Assembly (NCBI RefSeq): GCF_017309385.1
Contig: NZ_JAFJMJ010000002.1
Location: forward strand, 868,001-932,000
Reading direction: 5' to 3'
Length of the DNA: 64,000 bases
Origin: Amycolatopsis sp. 195334CR
Lineage (GTDB): Bacteria; Actinomycetota; Actinomycetes; Mycobacteriales; Pseudonocardiaceae
Positions within the stretch are counted from its first letter, which is position 1. The number at the start of each line of letters is the position of its first letter. Position numbers and translations under genes: made by a program. This document shows positions 17,901-25,543 of this stretch, in pieces. The notes under the pieces are model-generated. The model was not told where the DNA came from. It saw nothing but the letters and a program-made list of their open reading frames with translations, and searched no databases.

Positions 17901-20900
17901 CACCGAGCCAGCGCTCACCGAGGCTGAGGTACCGCCGCAGTTCCGGGAAGTTGACGAACAACTCCGCGAGCATCCCCGGCTTCTGGCTGCCCTGCCCGGG
18001 GAACAGGAACGCGATGTCGCCGGTGACCTGCGGCTCCGGCACGGGCTCGGTCAACCGCGTGACCAGTTCACCGACACTGCTCGCCACCACCGCGATCCGG
18101 ATCGGGCCGGTGCGCGTGTCCGACCGGCGCGCCGCCACCAGCGCGAGGTCGCGCAGCCGCCAGTGACCCGTGCGGGCCTGCTCCAGCAGCTTCTCCGCGT
18201 CGGCGGGATCCCGGAACAGGAACAGTTCAGCGGGCCACGCGTCCTGCGTGTGCCGCGGCGGCGGGCCCTCGTCGTGGGCGGTCAGCACGGCGTGGAAGTT
18301 CGTGCCGCCGAAGCCGAACGCGCTGACCCCGGCGATCCGCTCGCCCGACGCCCACGGGCTCGGCGTGGCGCGGAACTCGAACGGGCTGGTTTCGGCCTGC
18401 CACGCCGCGTTCGGCTTGCTCACGTGCAGCGTCGGCGGCTTGACCCCGGTGTGCAGCGCCAGCGCCGCCTTGATCAGCCCGGCCAGGCCCGCCGCGCACT
18501 TGGTGTGCCCGATCTGGGACTTCACCGAACCGAGCGCGCAACTCGACGGCGCGGCACCGGCTTCGGTGAACACGTTCGTCAGCGTGGTCAGCTCGGTGCG
18601 GTCGCCGACCACCGTGCCGGTGCCGTGGGCTTCGAGCAGCCCGACCGCCGCCGGGGAGACCCCGGCCGAGGTGTACGCGCGCTCCAGCGCGGCGCGCTGT
18701 CCTTCCGGCCGGGGTGCGGTCAACCCGAGCGAACGGCCGTCGCTCGCGCTGCCGACCCCCTTGACCACGGCGTAGACCCGGTCGCCGTCGCGTTCCGCAT
18801 CGGACAGTCGCTTGAGGACCAGGCAGGCCACGCCCTCGCCGAGCGCGATGCCGTCGGCCGAGTCGTCGAAGGTGCGCGAGCGGCCGGTCGGCGACAGCGC
18901 GTGCACCGAGGAGAAGAGCACGTAGTCGTTGATCCCGTTGTGCAGGTCGGCGCCACCGCACAGGACCACGTCGCTGGTCCCGGCCACCAGTTCCTTGCAG
19001 GCCACGTCGAGCGCGGCGAGCGAGGAGGCGCAGGCGGCGTCGACGGTGTAGTTCGCGCCGCCGAGGTCGAGCCGGTTCGCGATCCGCCCGGCGATCACGT
19101 TCGCCAGCATGCCGGGGAACGAGTCCTCGGTCAGCTCCGGCAGCTGCCCGGCCAGCGCGGACGGCACCTGGTCCACATAGGACGGGAGCACCGCGCCGAG
19201 GGTGGCCGCGTTCGACAGGTCGCTGCCCGCCTCGGCGCCGAAGACCACCGAGGTGCGGGTGCGGTCGAACGCACCGAGCGCGGCGTCGTCCAGCGCGCGC
19301 CGCGCGGCCTCCAGCGCGAGCAGCTGCACCGGCTCGATGCTGCCGAGCGACGCGGGCGGAATGCCGTACCGCAGCGGGTCGAACGGGATCTCCGGCAGGA
19401 AGCCGCCCCATTTGGACTTGCTGGCGCCGGATTCGTAGTGCACCGCGGGATCCCACCGGTGTGGTGGCACCTCGGTCACCGAATCGGTGCCCGCCAGCAC
19501 GTTCGCCCAGAACTCGGCGAGGTCGGCGGCACCGGGGAACATGCCCGCCATGCCGACGATCGCCACGTCCAGCGGTTTCGCGACCGGCTCGGGTGCTTCC
19601 TCACCGCGCAGCCGTCGCGTGCTCTCGCCCAGGTACGCGGCGGCCCCCGTGCTGACGGACTCGTGCAGCTTCGCGAGCGTGGTCACCGAAGACCGGAGCA
19701 CGGCGACCTCACCGGCCATGAACATGCCCTCGGCGAGCTGGCGGTCTTCCTCGACCTGCCGCAGTTCGTCGCCGACGCGCTCGACGCCCTTGCTGGCCAG
19801 CCGGAGCCTGCCGACGTTGAGCTGCTCCAACTCGGCCCACGCCTGCTTGTCCGGCACGCCTTCGGCCCGCAACCGGTCGCGGATGCCGGTGAAGTCCTCG
19901 GTGAACGGGCTGCGCACGCAGCGGGTGGCGTGGCCGGGCGCGGTCTCCAGCAACGCGGTCCCGGTCGCGGCGACCACCTCCCGCTGGAACGCGGGCAGGA
20001 TCGCGCCGTGGTCCACGGCCTCCTCGGTGAACAGGTACGCGGTGCCCATCAGCACCCCGAACTTCGCGCCGCGCCCGGTCAGCGGCGCGGCCATCGCGGC
20101 CACCATCGCCGCCGAGCGCTCGTCGTGGATGCCGCCGGCGAAGTAGACCTCGACCCCGTCCAGGTCGCCGGAATCGAGCAGGGTGTCGAGCTGCGCCTCC
20201 CACAGCGGGAAGCTGGTGCGCGGGCCCACGTGCCCGCCGCATTCGGCGCCCTCGAAGACGAATCGCCGCGCGCCCGAGCGCAGGAACTGGGCCAGCAGCC
20301 CGGGGGAGGGCACGTGCAGGTAGGTGCGGATGCCCGCGGCTTCGAGCGCGCTCGCCTGCGCGGGACGGCCACCGGCCACGATGGCGTGCGTCGGCCGCAG
20401 CTCGTGCACGGCTTCGAGCTGCGCGGACCGGGTCTCCTCCGGCGCGAACCCGAGCACGCCGACGCCCCACGGCCGGTCGCCGATCGTGGCCTTCGTGCGC
20501 GCCAGCAGTTCGCGGGTCTGGTCGCGGCCGGACAACGCGAGCGCGACGAACGGCAATGCGCCCGCCTCGGCGACCGCGACGGCGAATCCGGCGCGATCAC
20601 TCACCCGGGTCATCGGGCCCTGGGCAATCGGCAATTCCGCGCCGAACCCGGAATTCACACTTTTCACGGCTTCGCGAATACCGCGAATCGCGGCCCGGAC
20701 GGTGCCCCAGCGGTCGGCGAATTTCCGCGCGAGAAATCCGTCCTGCCCGATTTCCAGCACGTGCCCACCGCGCTGGAGCACGCGGCGGCCGTCGACCACG
20801 GTGGTTTCCGAGCCGTCCATTCCGGTCAGCGCGGCGGCGATTCCGGCGGGCAACCCGGTTTCCTCGAGCAGCGCCAGCTGGGAATCGAGCACCACGCCCG

Positions 20901-21417
20901 CAGCACCGCCGACCATCGCCGCCACGGCGGTCCGCGGGCCGATGCCACCGCACGCCCACACCGGTGCCCCGGTGGCTTCGACCAGGCGTTGCAGCAACAC
21001 GAACGTGCTCAGCTCGCCCACCGGCCCGGCGCACTCGTGACCGCGCGCGATCAGCCCGTGCGCTCCCGCGGCGAGGGCCCGCTCGGCTTCCTCGAGGCTG
21101 GTGACTTCGGCCAATACCACGAAATCACTGGGGATTTCCCCAATCTCCCAAGGGGAATCCGCGCCGACCAGCACCGTCCGCGCCCGCTCGGGCAGGTCGC
21201 CGGGCCGCAGTTCGCACCCCGGAACCGGGCGCACGCCGAACTCGCGCGAGGTCCAGCCCGCCGTGCGGTCGAGTTCTTCGCGGCCACGCGCGCCGAGTTC
21301 CAGCACGCCGAGCGCGCCGGCCTGGCAGGCCGCGGCCACGAGCCGAGCGCCGGAAAAGCCGCGGGGGCCCAGTGCGAGGACGAGGCCGGCCGCCGATCGG
21401 GTATTCACCGAATTCAC
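14992..21417 (-). CDS. PUFA-synthase-like megasynthase 1: tandem PfaD-like ER-KS-AT-ACP-KR
   Basis: 2141 residues. Two consecutive nitronate-monooxygenase/PfaD-type TIM-barrel domains fill residues 1-555: the second has the canonical GAECGGHVG motif (about 391), the first has GHECAGPVG (about 125), with Pro in place of the catalytic His. KS at about 615-1045 (Cys in DAACASS near 795, EAHGTGTVVGD, GHTKCAAG). AT at about 1130-1440 (GHSYGE; AFHS, which usually marks malonyl-CoA). ACP with the PUFA-type site LSVDSIKRAEI (Ser about 1611). KR from about 1865 (GGGRGITA, then Ser/Tyr in SIAAVLGNRGQCDYAAAN). GTG start with GAGGAA 6 nt upstream. First gene of the operon. The fused flavin enoyl reductase suggests a reduced or partly unsaturated chain. 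Confidence 0.93.
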   Translation of the reverse strand: MNSVNTRSAAGLVLALGPRGFSGARLVAAACQAGALGVLELGARGREELDRTAGWTSREFGVRPVPGCELRPGDLPERARTVLVGADSPWEIGEIPSDFVVLAEVTSLEEAERALAAGAHGLIARGHECAGPVGELSTFVLLQRLVEATGAPVWACGGIGPRTAVAAMVGGAAGVVLDSQLALLEETGLPAGIAAALTGMDGSETTVVDGRRVLQRGGHVLEIGQDGFLARKFADRWGTVRAAIRGIREAVKSVNSGFGAELPIAQGPMTRVSDRAGFAVAVAEAGALPFVALALSGRDQTRELLARTKATIGDRPWGVGVLGFAPEETRSAQLEAVHELRPTHAIVAGGRPAQASALEAAGIRTYLHVPSPGLLAQFLRSGARRFVFEGAECGGHVGPRTSFPLWEAQLDTLLDSGDLDGVEVYFAGGIHDERSAAMVAAMAAPLTGRGAKFGVLMGTAYLFTEEAVDHGAILPAFQREVVAATGTALLETAPGHATRCVRSPFTEDFTGIRDRLRAEGVPDKQAWAELEQLNVGRLRLASKGVERVGDELRQVEEDRQLAEGMFMAGEVAVLRSSVTTLAKLHESVSTGAAAYLGESTRRLRGEEAPEPVAKPLDVAIVGMAGMFPGAADLAEFWANVLAGTDSVTEVPPHRWDPAVHYESGASKSKWGGFLPEIPFDPLRYGIPPASLGSIEPVQLLALEAARRALDDAALGAFDRTRTSVVFGAEAGSDLSNAATLGAVLPSYVDQVPSALAGQLPELTEDSFPGMLANVIAGRIANRLDLGGANYTVDAACASSLAALDVACKELVAGTSDVVLCGGADLHNGINDYVLFSSVHALSPTGRSRTFDDSADGIALGEGVACLVLKRLSDAERDGDRVYAVVKGVGSASDGRSLGLTAPRPEGQRAALERAYTSAGVSPAAVGLLEAHGTGTVVGDRTELTTLTNVFTEAGAAPSSCALGSVKSQIGHTKCAAGLAGLIKAALALHTGVKPPTLHVSKPNAAWQAETSPFEFRATPSPWASGERIAGVSAFGFGGTNFHAVLTAHDEGPPPRHTQDAWPAELFLFRDPADAEKLLEQARTGHWRLRDLALVAARRSDTRTGPIRIAVVASSVGELVTRLTEPVPEPQVTGDIAFLFPGQGSQKPGMLAELFVNFPELRRYLSLGERWLGDLFPPADFDRDAAAARKAAITDTRVAQPTLGIAGLAVAELLAQAGVRPAMTAGHSYGELVALSVAGVLDPATLLELSAARAESILAAAGDDPGTMAAVSAGADAVESALAGLDVVTANRNSPGQTVISGPTTEVDKAIEVLRAAGFSAKRIPVACAFHSPVVAGATGLFADVLADHEVGTPRLPVWSNRTAAEYPAHPDEVRAELAAQIGAPVRFAEQIEAMYAAGARVFVEAGPGSVLTKLTAAVLGDRPHQTVTCDGGLRGFLEALAKLALAGAEVTASHLFDGRDAVTAQPAKRPGWTVDGQLVRTADGSIPAGALRPAHRVQLASTQEAPVTGADALIAEFLRSSREMVAAQRDVLLGYLGTQQGVPSLPAPVLPAPAPSQLAVATPEPVPEVAEVTARGALDVMQAVVEIIGERTGYPADMIEPDLDLEADLSVDSIKRAEIAGELAVRLGLSSGSDEELEELSKARTAASIAELLEAKLTTPATAPAPEPELEAGGVAPKRFELVPTALNGTPATPDGLAGRSFRLLGGGAHADRLSALLTEHGAHPGESTVELLIHLDAFTGTDPLFPEAFGTFREALAGNPSTVIAGVPAGLTERTDGLRGFFRTLAREYPESAIRLVEIDGEDPSDAILDELLTGEGAPVVLRSPAGRQSLELVETPLGLLGSTGAGPAGDGAAEAAALGLDSDSVVLLAGGGRGITAHFAETLAAASRCRIELVGRTSLPSGPEDPATASATTLAELRRALAAPGRTPAEVDREANRLLAQREVAATLAKLAEFGSQARYHALDVRDAEAVHRLVKEIHTEHGRLDGLVYAAGVIEDKLLAEKDPESFRRVFDTKVDGARALLAAGAELPVAPRFAVLFGSIAAVLGNRGQCDYAAANDALEAIGRRWSTPERRALTVHWGPWAPGGTHGGMVSPELMRSYQRRGIGLIDQEEGALALLRELAWGEDSARSVVYSASEW

Positions 21418-21497
21418 CGTAAATTCCTCAATGTCGACCAGTGCTGGGGGGTGACCTGCTTTGCGTGACCTGCTGTGCCGGTCCGCCGGGAAATCAT

Positions 21498-21509
21498 CAC
21501 TCGTGAGTG
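21498..21509 (-). promoter_or_regulatory. small inverted repeat in the PKS operon leader
   Basis: CACTC-GT-GAGTG, a perfect 5-bp-arm palindrome between the predicted -10 box and the PKS1 start codon. It could be a small hairpin or an operator for a further regulator. Confidence 0.3.
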
Positions 21510-21542
21510 GCGGCGATGAACTCAGAAGTGTGATGCCGGGTC

Positions 21543-21572
21543 AATTTAGGTTGGCCTTGGCCACCACGTCAA
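21543..21572 (-). promoter_or_regulatory. predicted PKS operon promoter
   Basis: Read on the minus strand: TTGACG (21572-21567), 18-bp spacer, TAAATT (21548-21543). It would start transcription near 21536 and give a leader of about 120 nt before the GTG of PKS1. A weaker TTGACG-based candidate lies further upstream at about 21640-21675. Confidence 0.6.
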
Positions 21573-21588
21573 CGGGGCTGACCTGGGG

Positions 21589-21632
21589 GTCAAGCCGCAG
21601 CCAAGTGGCGGCCAAGTGCTCGGCAAGCCGCC
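21589..21632. promoter_or_regulatory. four direct repeats at 11-bp spacing, candidate SARP operator
   Basis: Units start at 21589 (GTCAAGCC), 21600 (GCCAAGTG), 21611 (GCCAAGTG) and 21622 (GGCAAGCC), each exactly 11 bp from the last, with an invariant CAAG. Direct heptamer-type repeats spaced by one helical turn are the recognised binding mode of SARP regulators. The array ends 17 bp upstream of the predicted -35 box of the PKS operon. The SARP gene at the other end of the operon is the likely binder. Confidence 0.65.
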
Positions 21633-21712
21633 GCGAAATAGCCGGCTATTCCGCGTGTAACCAGCACGTCAACAATTCATGAATCCGAGTGGGTGAACCT
21701 GACCGCGACCGG

Positions 21713-22345
21713 TCAGCCGAACCGGGCGTCCAGTCCGGTGGTGATGGCCAGCACGCCGTCGGTGTAGACCTGCTCGCGGGCCTGGTCGTCGGGGTCGACG
21801 AACCAGCCGGGCAGCGGGCTGCGCGCGGCGTTGGTCAGCTCCACGCTGATCAGCCCGTGCATGGTGGTCCAGAGCAGGTACGAGTACCGCCTGCCGTCCT
21901 CAGCGGACAGTCCCTCGGGGCTGGCGCGGTCCACCACCTGGGTGAAACTGGACCGCAGCACGCTCAGCCGCAGCGCCGGGTCCGGGTCGAAGTCGGCCAC
22001 CGGGCGCTCGAACATGAACGCGTACCGGGCCGGGTTCTCCAGCGCGAAGCGGCGGTAGACCAGCGCGAGGGCGAGCACGTCCGCCCGCCGGTCACCCGTT
22101 CGTGGCGGCAGCGTGGCGTACGCCGCGTCGAGCTGCTCGAAGGCCCGTTCGTACAGCGCGTCGAGCACCCCGGCGCGCCCGCCGAACCGGCTGTACACCC
22201 CGATCGTGGAGGAGCCGGCGGCGTCGGCGAGGTTGCGCACGGTCAGCCCGGCGACGCCCTGCTCGGCCAGCACGCGGATGGCGGCGCGCAGGAACCGCTC
22301 CCTGGTCTCGGCGGCCGATCGCGCCGCGCCCTCCCGTGCCGCCAT
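21713..22345 (-). CDS. TetR-family transcriptional regulator
   Basis: 210-residue repressor-type protein. The N-terminal helix-turn-helix is clear at about residues 14-60 (RERFLRAAIRVLAEQG, LTVRNLADAAGSST, VYSRFGGRAGVLDAL). The C-terminal ligand-binding part is of the WHG/TetR_C_25 type. It lies on the same strand immediately upstream of the PKS operon, 296 bp from PKS1, and has an 11-bp-arm inverted repeat 10 bp before its own start. It may repress itself and sense the product or an intermediate (inference). Confidence 0.88.
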   Translation of the reverse strand: MAAREGAARSAAETRERFLRAAIRVLAEQGVAGLTVRNLADAAGSSTIGVYSRFGGRAGVLDALYERAFEQLDAAYATLPPRTGDRRADVLALALVYRRFALENPARYAFMFERPVADFDPDPALRLSVLRSSFTQVVDRASPEGLSAEDGRRYSYLLWTTMHGLISVELTNAARSPLPGWFVDPDDQAREQVYTDGVLAITTGLDARFG

Positions 22346-22355
22346 GACTGTCCCC

Positions 22356-22380
22356 GTTTCCTCGGCCCCGCCGGGGAAAC
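22356..22380. promoter_or_regulatory. TetR operator candidate
   Basis: Inverted repeat GTTTCCTCGGC-CCC-GCCGGGGAAAC, 11-bp arms with one mismatch, centred about 23 bp upstream of the TetR start codon. The length and symmetry fit binding of a TetR dimer pair, so autoregulation is likely. Confidence 0.6.
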
Positions 22381-22388
22381 ATAACCCA

Positions 22389-22604
22389 TCAGGTGGTGGC
22401 GGGCGCCCACATGCGATCGATGGTGGCGGCGGCGCGCGCCCGCCGCTTCAACCCGGCGAGGCTGTGCTTGGCAGGCACGAGCAACGCGGTCAGCCAGGTG
22501 CGGCGGTACTCCACCAGTGCCTCGGCCACCGGCCGATGCCGGACGCAGTGCACCAGGCCCGGGGTGCCGAGCCGGTGCCTTCCGGTGTGCTTGCTCGCGG
22601 GCAT
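22389..22604 (-). CDS. small basic hypothetical protein
   Basis: 71 residues, rich in Arg, His and Ala (MPASKHTGRHRLGTPG... ending RMWAPATT). No known domain was recognised. It is accepted because an excellent ribosome binding site (GGAGGA) lies 4 nt before the ATG and because it ends just upstream of the TetR gene on the same strand. The opposite-strand frame here lacks a good binding site. It could be a leader or a cotranscribed accessory peptide. Confidence 0.5.
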   Translation of the reverse strand: MPASKHTGRHRLGTPGLVHCVRHRPVAEALVEYRRTWLTALLVPAKHSLAGLKRRARAAATIDRMWAPATT

Positions 22605-22624
22605 CGTTCCTCCGTGAATCGATC

Positions 22625-22650
22625 ACCGGCACCGTACGCAACGTGCCGGT
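22625..22650. promoter_or_regulatory. inverted repeat in the coaE divergent promoter region
   Basis: ACCGGCAC and GTGCCGGT, perfect 8-bp arms around a 10-nt centre. It lies in the 137-bp gap between the small ORF and coaE, so it could be an operator for either. Confidence 0.35.
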
Positions 22651-22741
22651 CGTTCCGGCGCACTCGCGCGGCGTGTCACCCAAATCGGTTCGGTAACGAC
22701 CACTCACCGTGGCACCGGGGGTGAGCTGGTTGAATGCGGCC

Positions 22742-23656
22742 ATGCTGCGTGTGGGGCTGACCGGCGGGATCGGTGCGGGCAAGTCGACGGTGGCGACCCG
22801 GCTCGCCGAGCACGGGGCGCTGGTGATCGACGCCGACCGGCTCGCCCGCGAGGTGGTCGAACCGGGGACCGAGGGCCTGGCCGAGGTGGTGGCCGCGTTC
22901 GGCGAGGACGTGCTGGCCGAGGACGGTTCGCTGAACCGCCCGGCGCTGGCCGCCAAGGCGTTCGCCGACGACGAGTCGCGGCGGCGGCTCAACGCGATCG
23001 TCCACCCCAGGGTGGGCGCGCGCACCGCCGAGCTGATGGGCCAGGCCGCCGCCGACGGCATCGTGGTGCACGACGTGCCGCTGCTGGTGGAGAACGGCCT
23101 CGCCCCGCACTACCACCTGGTGCTGGTGGTCGACGCCGAGCCGGAGGTCCGGGTGCGGCGGCTGGTCGAGTCCCGCGGCATGGCCGAGGCCGACGCGCGG
23201 GCCAGGATCGCCGCCCAGGCCGGCCCCGAGCAGCGCCGCCTGGTCGCCGACGTGTGGCTGGACAACGGCGGCACCCCCGACCTCGTGCTGTCCGAAGTGG
23301 ACCGGCTGTGGGCCGACCGGATCGTGCCGTTCGAGGCGAACGTCCGGCTGCGCCGGGTGCGCCCGCGGCCCTCGCTCAAACCGGTGCCCCACGACGACAC
23401 CTGGCCGGTGCAGGCCGAGCGGGCGATCGCGCGGATCCGCGCGGCGGTCGGGGCCAAGGGCGAGAACATCGAGCACGTCGGGCCGACCGCCGAACCGGGC
23501 ACCGAGGCACCCGACGTGATCGACCTCCGGCTGACCGCGAACGCCGACGTGACCGAGGAACTGGCCGGGGCGGGCTTCCCGCACGACCCCGAGGACCCGC
23601 CGGGCCTGCACCGCGGCGCCGACCCCGGCCGCCCGGTCACCCTCGCCGTGGTGTGA
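22742..23656 (+). CDS. coaE: dephospho-CoA kinase with truncated GrpB-like tail
   Basis: 304 residues. Catalyses the last step of coenzyme A synthesis, phosphorylation of dephospho-CoA. The P-loop GGIGAGKST is at about residues 8-16, followed by DADRLAREV and, later, [11 protein letters not shown] and RRLVESRGM, all typical of CoaE (residues 1-200). The C-terminal 100 residues resemble the start of the GrpB/UPF0157 domain fused to actinobacterial CoaE ([27 protein letters not shown]), but stop short of the complete domain, so the tail is truncated compared with the roughly 400-residue mycobacterial form. Overlaps the convergent response-regulator gene by 20 bp. Confidence 0.96.
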   Translation: MLRVGLTGGIGAGKSTVATRLAEHGALVIDADRLAREVVEPGTEGLAEVVAAFGEDVLAEDGSLNRPALAAKAFADDESRRRLNAIVHPRVGARTAELMGQAAADGIVVHDVPLLVENGLAPHYHLVLVVDAEPEVRVRRLVESRGMAEADARARIAAQAGPEQRRLVADVWLDNGGTPDLVLSEVDRLWADRIVPFEANVRLRRVRPRPSLKPVPHDDTWPVQAERAIARIRAAVGAKGENIEHVGPTAEPGTEAPDVIDLRLTANADVTEELAGAGFPHDPEDPPGLHRGADPGRPVTLAVV

Positions 23657-24269
23657 GCAGGCCGCGTTCGTAGGCCGCGGCCACCGCCGCGGCCCGGTCC
23701 TTCACCCCGAGCTTCGCGTAGGCGTGCAGCAGGTGCGTCTTGACCGTGGCCTCGCTGATGAACAGCTTCGCCGCGGCGTCCTTGTTGGTCGATCCGCGCG
23801 CGATCAGCCCGAGCACCTCCAGCTCGCGCCCGCTCAGCGGTTCCTTCGCCGGGGCGCGCATCTGCGCCATCATCCGGCTGGCCACCGCGGGGGAGAGCAC
23901 CGACTCGCCGCGCGCGGCCGCCCGCACCCCGCGGAACAGGTCCTCCCGCGGCGAGTCCTTGAGCAGGTACCCGGTGGCGCCGGCCTCGATCGCGGGCAGC
24001 ACGTCGGAGTCGGTGTCGTAGGTGGTCAGCACCAGCACCCTGGCGGGATTGCCCCGCTTGGCCAGCTCGGTGATCGCGGCGACCCCGTCCACGCCCGGCA
24101 TCCGCAGGTCCATCAGCACCACGTCCGGGCGCAGCCGCTCGGCCAGGTCGACCGCCTCGGCGCCGTCGGCGGCCTCACCCAGCACCTCGAACCCGTGCTC
24201 CGGGGTGAAGATGCCCCGCAGGCCGTCGCGGACCACCGGGTGGTCGTCGGTGATCAGCAGCTTGATCAT
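23637..24269 (-). CDS. NarL/LuxR-type response regulator
   Basis: 210 residues. The receiver domain has the acidic pair in TDDHPVV near the N-terminus, the phosphoacceptor Asp in [10 protein letters not shown] (about residue 54) and Lys in YLLKDS. The C-terminal LuxR helix-turn-helix reads [20 protein letters not shown]...[18 protein letters not shown]. The ATG overlaps the sensor-kinase stop (ATGA). It is the last gene of the ABC-exporter operon and probably controls it. Its 3' end overlaps the convergent coaE gene. Confidence 0.93.
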   Translation of the reverse strand: MIKLLITDDHPVVRDGLRGIFTPEHGFEVLGEAADGAEAVDLAERLRPDVVLMDLRMPGVDGVAAITELAKRGNPARVLVLTTYDTDSDVLPAIEAGATGYLLKDSPREDLFRGVRAAARGESVLSPAVASRMMAQMRAPAKEPLSGRELEVLGLIARGSTNKDAAAKLFISEATVKTHLLHAYAKLGVKDRAAAVAAAYERGLLTPRRG

Positions 24270-25543
24270 TCTTCCTCCGGGGCGGTGATGGCGGGCAGGT
24301 TCACCGAGATCGCCGTGCCCGCGCCCGGCTCGGACTCCACGTGCAGTTCCCCGGCCAGCCGTTCCGCGCGCTGGCGCATCCCGCTGAGCCCGTAGCCGTC
24401 CGGCCGCGGGGCCGCCGGGTCGAACCCGCGCCCGTCGTCACGCAGGTCGAGGGTCACCTGATCCTCCATGTAGGACAGCGTCAGGCCGGTGCGGGCCGCC
24501 GCCGCGTGCTTGTCCACATTGGTCAGCGCCTCCTGGGTGATCCGCAGCAGGGTGGCCTCCACCTCCGGGTGCAACCGGCGCACCGTGCCGGTGGTGGTGA
24601 ACTCGACCTGCACCCCGGAGCGTTCGGACCAGCGCCCGGCCACCCCGCGCAGGGCTTCCGGCAGCTTCGCCGAGTCCAGCGCCTCGGGCCGCAGCGCGTG
24701 CACCGCGCGCCGCGCTTCGGCGAGGTTCTCCCTGGCCAGCGCGGTCGCGGTGGCCAGGTGCCGCTCGCGCTCGGCCGGATCGCTGCGGGCGGCTTCGAGC
24801 TGGGTGATGATGCCGGTGAAGCCCTGGGCCAGCGTGTCGTGGATCTCGCGGCTGAGCCGCTGCCGCTCGTCGAGCACCCCGGCCTCCCTGGCCTGCGCGA
24901 GCAGCTGCCGGTGCAACCCGGCGTTCTCGGTCATCGCGGCTTCCAGCTTCTTCATCGCTTCCCGGCGCTTGGCGCTCTGCTCCATCAGCTTGTCGCCCAT
25001 CAGCGAACCCCCGGCGATGGCCAGCGTCTGCACCAGCACCACCGGGATGAACAGCTCGGGGTTGGTGAGCAGCGCCTCGTCGGGCCCGCCCGAGGCCAGG
25101 CTGTTGATCAGCACCGAGGTGGCCAGCAGGCCGAGCAGCATCAGCCAGACCGGGCGCAGGCGCAAGGCGTGGAAGAAGCCGACGATCAGGAACAGCAGGT
25201 AGAGCGTCTCCCTGGCCATCAGCACCCCGGCCAGCGCCAGCAGGCCGGCCATCGAGAGCACCGGCAGCCAGCGGTTGTCCGGCGCGCGCAGCCGCGGCAG
25301 CGTGTCGGTCAGCACCACCCAGCACAGCGCCACGCCCGCCAGCAGCAGCGTGACGCGCTGGTGTTCGGCGGAGTGCGTGGAGGTGGTCAGCTGGATCACC
25401 ACGCTCAGACCGAGCATGAAGTACGGGAACCACCGCTCCAGCCGGATCGCCCACGGGCTCCAGTGGGTGGGCGTGTCCTCCGACACCCCCACCCAGCTGG
25501 GCTTCGCCTTGGTCTCCACCACGGCATTATCCGCCACGGTCAC
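24266..25543 (-). CDS. membrane sensor histidine kinase (HisKA_3 type)
   Basis: 425 residues. N-terminal half with about five to six membrane spans and no large extracellular loop, suggesting that it senses within the membrane. A short coiled coil leads to the dimerisation helix with the phospho-His in RLSREIHDTLAQGF (about residue 235). The ATPase domain has ITQEALTNVDKH (N box), DDGRGFD (G1) and GLSGMRQRAERL (G2). GTG start at 25543 overlaps the upstream glycosyltransferase stop (GTGA). Partner of the following response regulator. Kinases of this kind next to ABC exporters often respond to envelope stress or antibiotics (family knowledge). Confidence 0.92.
   Translation of the reverse strand: MTVADNAVVETKAKPSWVGVSEDTPTHWSPWAIRLERWFPYFMLGLSVVIQLTTSTHSAEHQRVTLLLAGVALCWVVLTDTLPRLRAPDNRWLPVLSMAGLLALAGVLMARETLYLLFLIVGFFHALRLRPVWLMLLGLLATSVLINSLASGGPDEALLTNPELFIPVVLVQTLAIAGGSLMGDKLMEQSAKRREAMKKLEAAMTENAGLHRQLLAQAREAGVLDERQRLSREIHDTLAQGFTGIITQLEAARSDPAERERHLATATALARENLAEARRAVHALRPEALDSAKLPEALRGVAGRWSERSGVQVEFTTTGTVRRLHPEVEATLLRITQEALTNVDKHAAAARTGLTLSYMEDQVTLDLRDDGRGFDPAAPRPDGYGLSGMRQRAERLAGELHVESEPGAGTAISVNLPAITAPEEE

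Noticed and set aside
16933..21468. Very long open frame (1511 codons) antisense to PKS1
   Set aside because: It is the usual GC-rich shadow of a real gene: low-complexity Arg/Gly/Val/His peptide, no domains, while the opposite strand carries complete KS, AT, ACP and KR motifs.
21461..21682. 73-codon plus-strand frame upstream of the PKS operon
   Set aside because: It overlaps the promoter and the SARP repeat array, has no ribosome binding site and no recognisable domain.
22393..22617. Plus-strand small frame opposite the 71-residue hypothetical protein
   Set aside because: It lacks a Shine-Dalgarno sequence, whereas the minus-strand frame has GGAGGA at correct distance.
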